Positions 9,353 through 18,149 of a stretch of DNA of 21,534 nt are shown piece after piece (the first letter of the stretch is position 1; the number at the start of each line of letters is the position of its first letter). Source of the stretch: Chara braunii (taxonomy: Eukaryota; Streptophyta; Charophyceae; Charales; Characeae); contig BFEA01000239.1 of the NCBI GenBank assembly GCA_003427395.1, forward strand, positions 1,330,111 to 1,351,644, read 5' to 3'. The notes under the pieces were generated by a model that ran no database searches, was not told where the DNA came from, and saw only the letters and a list, made by a program, of their open reading frames with translations. A program made the position numbers and the translations under genes.

Positions 9353-10776
9353 ATCTGTTGATAACTCACCTGATGATGTTGTTGTTGCTGATGTTGCTGC
9401 TGCTGCTGCTGCTGTTGCTGTAAGCCATGGTGATGCATAATCCACCTTCCTGGAAGAGAGGGAGAAGTCTGTGGAGTACAGACTCCCCCTGTGAGGGAGT
9501 GCAAAATCATGCCCCCCCCTCCCACCCCTCTAGACACTATTGAGCCCCTTCCTGGCAGCTGATGCTGCTCGCCATTCGTGGCCACCCCATTCACACCCTT
9601 GTCCTTCGGCACACCATTCGCTAACAACACCCTCGAGATTCCACCACTTCCATTTGCACTCACGCCTGGCCCAGTCATCGCACTTGGCATCAATGTTGAC
9701 GAGGCTGGACCAGAGACAGTGGTTGAGGTCATCATGGAGAGCGACGATGCAACCACCACCTTTTTTCGATCGCCCACCACCCCTGTGGTAGCAATCCCAT
9801 GCCCATTGCCATTTGCATTCCCATTTCCATTCGCAACCACGGTGGCCGTCGACTTGCCATTTGGATGCCTCTCTCGGAGCCATTCCTCCGCTTTCGTCAA
9901 GTCACCCTCACAGGCAACCACCGCCCTCTCCGTATCTCCTCTCGAATAGCCATACCTCAGCTCCATTTCTGTCATCCTCGCCAATTCTTCCGAGATATCA
10001 ATCTTCAGTGTCATACTGCTAATACTCCCTACATCCTCCTCCTTCTCTCCCCCGTCCGCTCCATCCCCTCCCCCTTCTAGTAGCCACGTCACACATTTCT
10101 CCAGGTGCCCTTCATTATACAGAACTGCTGCCGTGGCCCTTTCTTTTGTAAATCCCATGGATACAAGTTGCTGTGCCAATGCCTCCAGCTTTCTTGATGT
10201 CAGGTAATGCATGCACTTCTCCCGGATCTCCAGCGCCCGTCTCTCCCTTTGCCTTTGATGCTTCTTCTCATTCCTTAGCCGTGTTTTCTCCCTCTTACTA
10301 CTGCTGGACGTAGTTGCCGTCGCACCCGGTGGTGTGCCCATCCTGGTCATGGGCGATGACGACGATGACGTCGATGAATACCCCGACCTGTCCTTTCCCG
10401 ATCCCGACCCTCCACTTCCTCCCCCACCATTGCTTGCATGACCCTGATCCTCCGACTCACCCGAACAACTTCCGTTATTCGAGACAGAGTCATAATCAAG
10501 ACTAAGTCCAAGGCTCCCCGTGTCGTCTCCCTCATCAAATGAATGGTACCGCCCATTCTGACCCACTTCAATTCCGTTTGTTGCCGTCGAACAAGTCTCT
10601 ATAGCATGGAATGTTCCTGAAAGAGGATTATATGCATTCGTCAAACCCGCCCCGCCGCCACCTGCTCCCCCTAGGACTGATCCCCCATGTCTTCCTGTTG
10701 TTGACCGCCACGGCTCCTTCAATGATCTTTCTGATGGTCCTTTATCAAAGCCGCCCCCATTCCTTGGTCCCGGCAT
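6748..10776 (-). CDS. Glutamine-rich protein with two UBA domains (land-plant UBA family), single exon
   Basis: This 1342-codon frame ends in TAG. The first in-frame ATG, at 10776, has an A at -3 (AACAATGCC). The frame stays open to a GTG at 10848, and a TGA lies in frame at 10857-10855; splicing the candidate leader intron adds no earlier in-frame ATG. Seen in order: a YNPLSGTF motif (about residues 49-56); an acidic, Ser/Asn-rich segment with SNNGSCSGESED (about 98-110); a Ser-rich linker; a basic helix-like segment (about 161-188); UBA 1 (about 192-235, MGF signature at 207-209); UBA 2 (about 261-303, with YGY and a WL ending); polyglutamine tracts at about 450-493 and 613-723; a long Ser/Gly/Pro-rich region; and a C-terminal EWTSPFTGKDLFSS block (1316-1329). 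From memory, land-plant UBA proteins share this N-terminal block, paired UBAs and C-terminal block. UBA domains usually bind ubiquitin, so an adaptor role is inferred; the exact function is unknown. The antisense frame at 6770-7660 is a shadow. Confidence 0.9.
8620..8940 (-). repeat. Second polyglutamine tract, a compound CAG/CAA trinucleotide repeat inside the UBA gene
   Basis: In the coding sense this encodes about 100 residues, nearly all Gln, with scattered Leu, Arg, Lys, Glu, His, Pro and Phe. The codons are sorted into blocks. Bases 8662-8712 are 17 consecutive CAA codons, followed upstream by one CGA (Arg). Beyond that lie pure CAG blocks separated by CAA pairs to quadruplets and single Leu triplets at 8740, 8773, 8809 and 8836. 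The 33-, 36- and 27-bp spacing of the Leu triplets suggests a higher-order unit of CAG run, CAA run and Leu codon. Confidence 0.95.
9300..9430 (-). repeat. First polyglutamine/histidine tract inside the UBA gene
   Basis: About 44 residues, mostly Gln with interspersed His, plus Val-Ser-Tyr and Met interruptions. They are encoded mainly by CAG with some CAA. The tract follows a GRWIMHHHG motif. Shorter Gln-rich patches (9180-9260) link it to the second tract, so roughly residues 450-725 form one long disordered Gln-rich region. Confidence 0.9.
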
Positions 10777-11295
10777 TGTTCCAACTTCGTCCTTTTTCTC
10801 ACTTGATTGCTGATCCGCGCCCGTTCCAGCACTCCTATACCTAGACACGGCACATCAACCACAAATTGACCATGCAAACGGTTAAGAACGAATCAAACCT
10901 TCTTATTGTCATCTCACCCACCACATTCACAAGGCCCAGATAGATCCGCCCAAACGTAGAGTGCTCCCTCACAGTTCTCTTCCACGGCACTGGGGCACAA
11001 CCTGCAGCAACCGAAACCACCTCACAACCAAAAGAAGCATCCGCTTTCAGACTGCTGTGCCTCGTTTTCCATTTTCATCAATTTTCTGTGGCTATCACCG
11101 GTGCAAATCCAGCAAGGGAAGGGGGGCGGGCGCAGCAGAAAAGAGGGTAGGCTTATTGGGAGGCTGACAGCGGCAGAAAAAGCGTACGCCTAAGCAGCAA
11201 CACCTATTCCAACACGAGGGTTCCCCCTGCACGAAACACACTACCCTTCAGTACCGAGTCGGGCCTATACAGTTACTACTCTATATTGCAAATAT

Positions 11296-11300
<5 letters not shown>
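10777..11300 (-). promoter_or_regulatory. Probable 5' leader of the UBA gene, with a candidate intron and upstream ORFs
   Basis: This sequence lies directly upstream of the ATG at 10776. A candidate 77-nt intron runs from 10917 to 10841 (minus strand). It has donor GTGAG, branch-like CTTAAC at 10886-10881, a T-rich body and acceptor TCTAG. Upstream, an ATG at 11078 opens an 18-codon ORF (stop at 11022). A second ATG, in another frame within that ORF, opens a 23-codon ORF. The transcription start is not visible and no convincing TATA box was found. The intron is tentative and does not change the coding start. Confidence 0.4.
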
Positions 11301-11377
<77 letters not shown>

Positions 11378-11388
11378 TGTATATATAT
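11301..11388. repeat. Compound microsatellite (CT)21 (GT)n (AT)n
   Basis: Uninterrupted CT dinucleotides at 11301-11342 pass into GT at 11343-11380, with one AT interruption, and then into a short AT run. It lies about 530-610 bp upstream of the UBA gene ATG, where it reads (GA)n in the gene's sense. It could be in the leader or promoter. Confidence 0.97.
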
Positions 11389-11461
11389 TGTCACACTGTG
11401 AATCAGAGCGCGAAGGCAAAAAAAAGGAAAACAAGGAAAGGAATATTGTCACACTGTGAAT
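11385..11461. repeat. 19-bp direct repeat around the palindrome TCACACTGTGA
   Basis: ATATTGTCACACTGTGAAT occurs exactly at 11385-11403 and again at 11443-11461, separated by 39 bp of A-rich sequence. Each copy contains the perfect palindrome TCACA-C-TGTGA. The pair lies on the promoter side of the UBA gene, so a protein-binding role is possible. A short duplication beside the microsatellite is an equally simple explanation. Confidence 0.9.
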
Positions 11462-12670
11462 ATGTATATATCACCAAACAGAACTGCTCGGTAAACCGTA
11501 GGCAGAACGGGAGAAAAGGACAACAAACGAGGGTCTGTGACAAACTGTTTCGTCGGAGTTTCACCTACTCGTCAGGAGGCTGTATGTATATACATAGAGC
11601 GGGGGGGGGGGGGGAAGAATGACACAAGAAACCGACCTAATAGCAAGAGAGAGGAATTGACAAAAACAGGCAGAGTCCTCTCCGGACTCTCAGATTATCT
11701 GTAGTTGCAAACTTATCTACCTCGGGGGATGACACTCGTCTCGTATATCGTGAGAGAACAAGAGCGAGGGAGAAGAGTAAGAGAGAAAACGAGCAATAGA
11801 CAGCTTGGAGGGACTCCGTGCATAGAACACGAGGAGGCGATTCTCATCCTCTTCTTAGTTCTTCGTTTCCTTGTTATAATAAGCGCAAACCCCTCTGATA
11901 AGCAAGAACACAGCAAGAACCGTCAAACGTAGGCTGAACAGTTCGGCACCGCGAGATCCCCAAACATTGACAGAGACCGCGTCATTGAACAACAACGAGC
12001 AATTCAGACGGAAATGGACGTTGTCTCTGCGATCATGAACACATACAAGCTAACTCGTCCCTATTCATCATCATTTATATGCTTCATCATCATTTATTAT
12101 AATGACCTCTTCAAGCCGCAAAAGAAAATCACTACACTGCACATCGAACACCGCTTCCCCATTGCCCCTTTGCTTGTCCACCACGAGCCCTGCATAAGTT
12201 TCACCTTCCTGCCATCACCCGTGTACCCTTGCGGCACTTTCCCGGAGCCACAATCCCCATCGCACACACCATCCGCCTCGGACCATCAAACTAGTCCCCA
12301 AAGCCTCTAAACTGGACACCACAAATTGGAACGGTGACCACAGAAGGGAGGGCGTGGAGGACAAAAATTCCCACCTGCGACAAAGATGAGAGAGCCATTC
12401 CGTTTTCATTCAACTCCATGGACCGGAGACCATCTTTATCCATCCATACATCCACGCATACGTACATACATACATAAATATATACACAATATATGCAGGT
12501 AGACATACACATACAGACAGGCATAGATATACGAACATTCAACGCAATTTCACCAGCAGTATACCATGGCTTCACGTCATTAGGTAATAAATGGCGGACG
12601 TGCGCTCACGATAGCCTTGCTGCAATAACTTCCCAGTCATTCATCCATCCATTCATTCCTTCATTGTTGG
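11462..12670. other. Intergenic DNA with a G12 run and CATA/CATC-rich simple sequence
   Basis: A poly-G run lies at about 11602-11613. Degenerate CATA repeats fill about 12438-12530, and CATT/CATC repeats lie at 12637-12665. The open frames are short and unrecognised. Part of this stretch may be promoter of the UBA gene, but no element can be assigned. Confidence 0.45.
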
Positions 12671-12811
12671 ACTACCGTCTCAACCGAATACAACGCCCGG
12701 TCATTATAGCTGTATTTCGGCCAACTTTCAGTCTAGATACAGCGATAATGCCCTTGCGTTCTATTCGGGTGAAAACGGTAGTCATCTCTTCGTCACCGAC
12801 CGAGTACAGAA
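12671..12811 (+). repeat. Dispersed repeat, copy B
   Basis: Diverged copy of 3224-3388 in the same orientation, about 9.4 kb away. The best-conserved core is CAACTTTCAGTCTA at about 12722-12735. It is somewhat shorter than copy A because of indels between CTACCGTCT and the core and before CGAGTACAG. Confidence 0.75.
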
Positions 12812-13459
12812 ATGATGTCTACCTTCTCCCTCGAATACCACGCACCGTCAGTACGACTGCATAGGACAGGAGAGAGCCTGTACATATTTGGGTCCGTTGT
12901 GGTCTGGGGAATACGGTACAGTATCGCCACATGAATCATACACTGCTAACACAAAAAAGAGAGGAGACGCTTGGGGAGCAGAAAGAAAGAGAGAGAGGCC
13001 TCTTGTGGCCATAACGAAGGAAAGCTTCAGTGTTTCCATGGGTGAGGGACGCTGGACCCGGTTTCCAGCAATCTCAATAATTCAAAACAATGTTTCCACC
13101 CCACCCCCCCCGCTCCCTCCGCCCCAAAAAAGGAGCGATTGAGTGAACATTGCATCGCCATCAAGAGAAACAAAATGATCATCCCGGGTCAATTAAAATC
13201 GATATCGAGAAGGAAAACAAAAACCCAGCCGAAAGGGCCGAAACCACATATTCTAGGGAAAAACGAAAGTATCAGAACTCTTCGGTAACCGATTTGCAGG
13301 ACCAGTGTTCGGGTCCTTCACTAAGATTCTCAAAAACAACGACCACCTCCGCCAAAACCTCCTCCCCTGTAAAACACCGTCCTCTTCCCCTTCCATTCCG
13401 GCCTTGCACTCTTCTGCCTGCCTCATACTCTTTTCCTCGCAACATTGTTGATTGAGCAA
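12812..13459. other. Intergenic DNA with nothing recognised
   Basis: It contains an A-rich segment (13150-13260) and a C-run (13100-13120). The frames are about 100 codons or shorter and low complexity. Confidence 0.35.
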
Positions 13460-13568
13460 GGGCCTAGTTGCGCCACTCGCCAACCGCCAAGATTTGAATG
13501 CATCTGTACAAAATGATGAGCGGATGCTTTCAAAATGTTGCCCAATGGAGAGTGGTGCAACTAGGCCC
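13460..13568. mobile_element. Foldback or MITE-like element with 22-bp terminal inverted repeats
   Basis: The left end (GGGCCTAGTTG through CACTCGCC, 13460-13481) and the reverse complement of the right end (13547-13568) agree at 20 of 22 positions. The interior also folds, with ATTTGAATGCATC-like sequence on the left against GATGCTTTCAAAAT on the right. The whole 109 bp is therefore one imperfect hairpin. It has no coding capacity and no clear target-site duplication. A MITE relic is most likely; a hairpin RNA is possible. Confidence 0.7.
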
Positions 13569-13900
13569 AAACTGAGGTTTCATTTTCCTCGTCCATCGAG
13601 AAAAGACCTCTTCCAAATACTGTAGAGCAGTTTGAGCCCCTAAGAGAGAACTACACGAAAGGACTCGGATTTGGTTCCCATCTCCAAAGCATTCGCGAAG
13701 GGGAGCACCCTCATCACTCCACATCCCTTTCACACATTGTCCGATCAAGAAAGGAATTTTTGGCAGGAAAGTCATCCACATTCCCTCCATCTCTTCAGAC
13801 ACGACCACTGAGCCACTCGCGCGGCACGAGAGACCCTTGAACACAGCCCCTTCTCTCCGCCTGCAAACCATTTAGAGGAGGTAGAGGTCGTAGACTCTCT

Positions 13901-13936
<36 letters not shown>

Positions 13937-14523
13937 CACACAGCACACAAGCACGCACACACGCACACAACCAAAAGACGCAGTTTCGCCTCAGCTAAGA
14001 GAGGAGGGCAACCCTTACCCTTTCGCGCTCTCGCTCCACCCTCCCAGTTCTGTTCCTGGGCATCATGTCCGCGTTTCATACTCAAACTGCAGACATCAGA
14101 TGAGAATGTCTAATAGGACTACTGCTGACAGTGTCATCTCTCCTTCCGGACCACCCCTGCTTCGCAGACAGGATCCAATGTCGGAACGGTTTTCTTAATT
14201 TCAGTTCATGGGACCTTTGCGAAGTCATTCTGCCGAAGACTCAGGGCATACTCTCGCACTACGTGGACTTTCCGGAATGCATCTAGTCGCAATTCAGTTC
14301 GGAGACATGCACAGCAGTCCTCGTGTGCGTGTTACTACTCCCTCAACTCGAGCCACCCACTCATATTTGCAGTCCAAAAGAACGCCAGTTACACGATGGG
14401 GTGTCAACCTTTCGCCCTGGCCGTCTACTTGCAAGCGAGAATCATCAACGCGTCAATCCCACGCGTCACATAAATGCTCCCCAACCCAAAACCACGCCCG
14501 CGTAAGTAGTCAGCGCACCAACA
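13569..14523. other. Intergenic DNA with one compound microsatellite
   Basis: (CT)n(GT)n lies at 13895-13935 and is followed by CACACA/GCACGC sequence. Frames of about 100 codons on both strands are either built from the microsatellite or unrecognised. Confidence 0.4.
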
Positions 14524-14725
14524 ATGCCACATGACGACCACGTGGTCCAACGTAACGCATCACGCATATGCTCCTATGCCACATGTCGAAAGAACAAAGA
14601 ATCTCCAATGCCACATGAGCGGATGGAGATGGAGGGATTCGAGCCCCCGTCTCGTAAAGAATCTCCAATGCCACGTGCTGCTAATACTACAATGCCACGT
14701 GTCGCAAATATTCCACTGCCACGTG
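14524..14725. promoter_or_regulatory. Array of CCACRTG motifs including G-boxes
   Basis: TGCCACRTG occurs at about 14525, 14577, 14609, 14669, 14693 and 14717. The first three are CACATG and the last three CACGTG. In addition the 12-bp palindrome GACCACGTGGTC lies at 14536-14547. Two copies read CCACGTGTCGCAAAT, which contains the ACGTGTC core of plant ABRE elements. A 19-bp AAAGAATCTCCAATGCCAC is repeated exactly 60 bp apart (14596 and 14656). The array may be a bZIP/bHLH-bound regulatory region or just a minisatellite whose unit contains a G-box. No downstream gene was found. Confidence 0.5.
14626..14653 (+). other. Hairpin resembling a tRNA T-arm and internal B box
   Basis: GAGATGG pairs with CCGTCTC and GGG with CCC around ATTCGAG, and GGATTCGAGCC is close to the RNA polymerase III B box. 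No A box or anticodon arm is present upstream, so this is not a tRNA gene. It could be a fragment of a tRNA-derived SINE or a chance match. Confidence 0.3.
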
Positions 14726-15297
14726 TCGCAAATGCTCCCGAAAAACATGGTCACAAAACTAGTCAGGACACCGCTGGTCATCCCCTCTCTTTTGAACGCT
14801 TGTTAAGCCAATTCCGAGTACAAATGATAACCTTTCCCTGTCGAAAAACACCCTTCTTTTCTCCGTTACGCAAAGAACACCCACCCATCTACCCTTTCTC
14901 CCCCGGATACTCCGGGAAGGGTATTCTTTTCCCATTTCCCTTCTGTTTGCCTTCCGTCCCTCATCACTAATGAACCATCAAGAGGCATCGCTCAGCTCTC
15001 GGACACATTTGCACAAATCGATACGACAGGGTGAGACAAAATATCGAGGAGTTTATTACGCATCAGATAGCCCAGCCATCGCATTGATGACGTGTCAGGG
15101 CGACACGATAACATACAAAACCTAAGGCCACCCATCAATCCGTTCACCGCTACGTTACGAAAACATGGTAACCTTAATCCACCAGACAAACTCCCCATCA
15201 TCGTGAATACAGTAACAACGACAGGGAGTTATGTTCGAGAAAACAAGGTGACAGTATATGGAAACGCCATCCGGAGTCCAGAACAGTTGCCATACAA
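14726..15297. other. Intergenic DNA with a small hairpin and an ABRE-like site
   Basis: TACCCTT and CCCGGA arms pair with TCCGGG and AAGGGTA around TAC (14890-14923, with a 5-nt bulge). ACGTGTC lies at 15090-15096. The open frames are short. Confidence 0.4.
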
Positions 15298-15341
15298 CCG
15301 AAATGTTAAACGGCGTGCCCCGAAATGTTAAACGGCGTGCC
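15298..15341. repeat. Perfect 22-bp tandem duplication
   Basis: The unit begins CCGAAATGTTAAACGG and ends CGTGCC. It occurs at 15298-15319 and 15320-15341 without differences, which points to a recent duplication. Confidence 0.95.
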
Positions 15342-15951
15342 TCGACGCGGAAACAAGCAGATGCCCGCCCGTGTCCGACTTCGCGTTCAAAACATTACTC
15401 GTTTCGACAGGGCGGGGGCGTGGGGGAAAGAGGGGAGAGAGGTGGGAAGAGGGGGGAGAGGGGGGAGAGGGGAGGATGCCCACCCCTCTGACTAGCTCGG
15501 TCCTTTCGCTTATGCCACGTCAGCTCATCATCTTAATCGGGGGGAAATTTTGCTACTATCAGCCGGCGAGATGAAGGTCACGTGTCCAGAAGTCACCCCC
15601 TTGAAGGGTTGGTAGTGCCTTCCTCGTACTTGACTACCCTCAATAACTCGTGATTGCTTCCGGAAGTAGTTAAAACAATCAATCGATCTAATTACTCGAT
15701 TTATTATCCAAACGATAATCACACACCAAGCGCGCGCCTAAATTGACAACAAAGATTTGCTGTTTGTAATCGCGACTGATTGCTCCGTTCGCATAATATT
15801 TTTGAGTTGTTGATTTCCGAGGTAATAATTACGTCCCTGGCTGTTTTAACAAGCTAAAGATCGACGACCTGCTTGGGCATAAACTGCTTCGCGCCGAAAA
15901 ACACACGAGTTGTCTCAACCGGCAACCAGACCGATCCAAGTGCACGGTCAA

Positions 15952-15953
<2 letters not shown>
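15342..15953. other. Intergenic DNA with a GGGGAGA-rich patch and ACGT-core motifs
   Basis: Bases 15412-15475 are almost purely purine (GGGGGAGAG repeats). TGCCACGTCA lies at about 15513 and TCACGTGTCC at about 15578. No gene was recognised. Confidence 0.4.

Positions 15954-16010
<57 letters not shown>
15954..16010. repeat. (CT)25 microsatellite with a GT tail
   Basis: An uninterrupted CT run of about 50 bp ends in GTGTGTG. It is the longest CT run in the window. Confidence 0.97.
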
Positions 16011-16011
<1 letters not shown>

Positions 16012-16361
16012 CCCCGCGAGAATCTGCGCGAATCCGTGTGCTAGAAGGTGGTCGAAATGTCCAACGGGGCATTCATAACGGTCAAACGGCACACAGGCGC
16101 TGCATTGGAACCGCACTTGCCCGTGATGCCGAACCCCTCGCTACCGACAATGGGTCCCTTCCTTTCAATACTACGCTACGGTAGGGCTTATGCTCTACGT
16201 TCTCCCCAACCAATTTATCATCACCTTATCGCACGCATGAATCACTAAATGAGTCGACATGCAACCGCCGCGGCAACTTCACAAATCACCGAAAGTACCG
16301 AGGCGTATAAAACGTTCACCATCAATCTCAGCAAACGTCCCCCCGCCTTACCCCCCCCCCT

Positions 16362-16392
<31 letters not shown>

Positions 16393-16741
16393 AAACAAAA
16401 ATTGAGCTCCACGTCACCATGACAGAACTCATCGCGTGGTCTCCTTCACACCACGCTCCCCATTGAGTACATTCCCGCGCTCATGACAGATGATGGATCG
16501 ATTGAGCGATTGATTGGGTTAATTGGTGGGCACAGATGAAAACACACTAATTAATTGTTTCCACAAACAAAAACAGTTCATTGATTTCGTCTGTTTCACC
16601 AATCAATCACTAGGACAAGACTTCATAAAAGAGTCGATTAACCAATCAAGTCGCTTGCTTGCATTGGCAAAACTCTCAATTGCCCGATGGTTTGACTCAA
16701 AAATGATAGATCGCTTTGGTATACAACAATTCGACGCTTCG

Positions 16742-16776
<35 letters not shown>

Positions 16777-17250
16777 TCAATTCACCGCGCGGAAGTCAAG
16801 CAAATTTTCTTCCATTCAATTTCGCTACTTCGTCCCAGAGGAAAAGGAGGAAAGAGTCTTCACATTGATATCGTTCTGAATGCATCAATTCAATTCAATT
16901 CATTCAGTTGATATTACAATCCTAGTTACCAAACGACGATAGACACGTATATACACGACTTTCGGAGGAAAGCGGCGAGGCGACGAACTGGCCAGGCAAC
17001 CAACCCAAAAAAAAAGGCATTGCCCCTACTCCATCGAACCTGAAATATTCCTTTCGCCTCATCAAGAAGTGTGAAATTACTGCCCATGATACAAGCAATC
17101 CATTCACAGAATGACTCTCGCCCTGCCGGCTATCCGTCAAACTCTAGACGTTCTTCGCGGGGAGATTCTTTTGGCGCGAACAGGGGCAGCAAGGAGTCTC
17201 CGGCGACAAAGAGAGACGAATACAATACAGGAATATATCAAATAAAGCAT
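16011..17250. other. Intergenic DNA with two CT microsatellites and short AT-rich satellites
   Basis: (CT)n(CA)n lies at 16361-16391 after a C10 run, and (CT)n at 16743-16773. CAATT repeats lie at 16886-16905. GATTGATTGG/CCAATCAATC-type sequence is scattered over 16495-16660. No gene was recognised. Confidence 0.5.
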
Positions 17251-17269
17251 CTCTCTCTCTCTCTCTCTC
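17251..17269. repeat. (CT)9 microsatellite
   Basis: A short uninterrupted CT run. Confidence 0.9.
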
Positions 17270-17756
17270 GTGCGTGCGGTCGCGCAGTTAAGTCGTCGAA
17301 AATTTTATCGCTATAATTCACGACGAAAGGAAATGATGCTTTCTTTTCTGCTCAGTTGCCTCCCCTCTCTCACGTTTCCTTAGTACTCGCATGCTCTTCT
17401 CTCGTCGACACTTTCTGATGTTCTGCAATATCGTGCACTAACATTACAACAGTTTTCTCAATATCCGCGTTCGACCACACACCATCGCCACTGAATCGCT
17501 CCTTTCTTCTCAATGGGTCATTTACTTCACCGACGAGACAACAAGCTTCACACGCCCCCTGCCACCTCGGCGAAACGGACCGAAGCTAGGTCGTCTCGCC
17601 CTGGTGTAATGCAAATAAGTAGGTGCCGGTACCGGGTGCATTTGTGCTATACGGGCGGGTCTACCTCCACTCATCCACCTCGAAACCGCTCGCACAACAC
17701 ACGAGCGAAGGAAAACAAACATAGGAGGATTCAGCGAGCCACCACATAAGATATCG
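17270..17756. other. Intergenic DNA with nothing recognised
   Basis: Mixed composition with overlapping short frames on both strands. No repeat or motif was found. Confidence 0.35.
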
Positions 17757-17880
17757 CCCCCAATCAATCCGATAAACAATCCGTTAATCAATCCTTCAAG
17801 CCATCAATCCATTACACAGCCCATTAACCAATCAATTAAACAGCCAATCAAATAATCAATTAAATAATCAACTAAAAGCA
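17757..17880. repeat. Degenerate CAATCAAT/AATCAATTAA satellite
   Basis: About 120 bp of repeated CAATC, AATCAATC and AATTAAA words with variable spacers, almost free of G. The units have diverged too far for a single period to be assigned. Related words occur around 15670 and 16495-16660. Confidence 0.75.
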
Positions 17881-18149
17881 AACGGTCGTCGAGCGATTGC
17901 TGAAACGTCCACATATTATTACGGCATTAACCCGCGTGGGGAAAAGAAATAGGGCTGCGACATGGTGGGTGCTCGATATTCCGACGGCACTCGCGGACGT
18001 ACGAACAGTTTTTGGTCGCTTGATAAATGGCCAGGAGGAAGAGAGCACAAAGTCAAAAAAATTATGGGCGAAAAGCCTTGGAAGATGGCTCGCACCCCAC
18101 CTCTGTTTGGGTCTCGGACATGCAACAACAAGGGGGCAGCAAAATGAGT

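Noticed and set aside
8997-9445. Alanine-rich, leucine-rich and similar frames opposite or beside the polyglutamine tracts
   Set aside because: CAG/CAA repeats are open in several frames on both strands. The Gln frame is the one continuous with the conserved UBA and C-terminal blocks.
14626-14653. Full tRNA gene
   Set aside because: Only a T-arm-like hairpin exists. There is no D-arm, anticodon arm or A box in the preceding 80 bases.
14524-14970. 148-codon frame with MPRVAN-like repeats
   Set aside because: The peptide repeat arises from the repeated ATGCCACGTG DNA motif, and the rest of the frame shows no domain.
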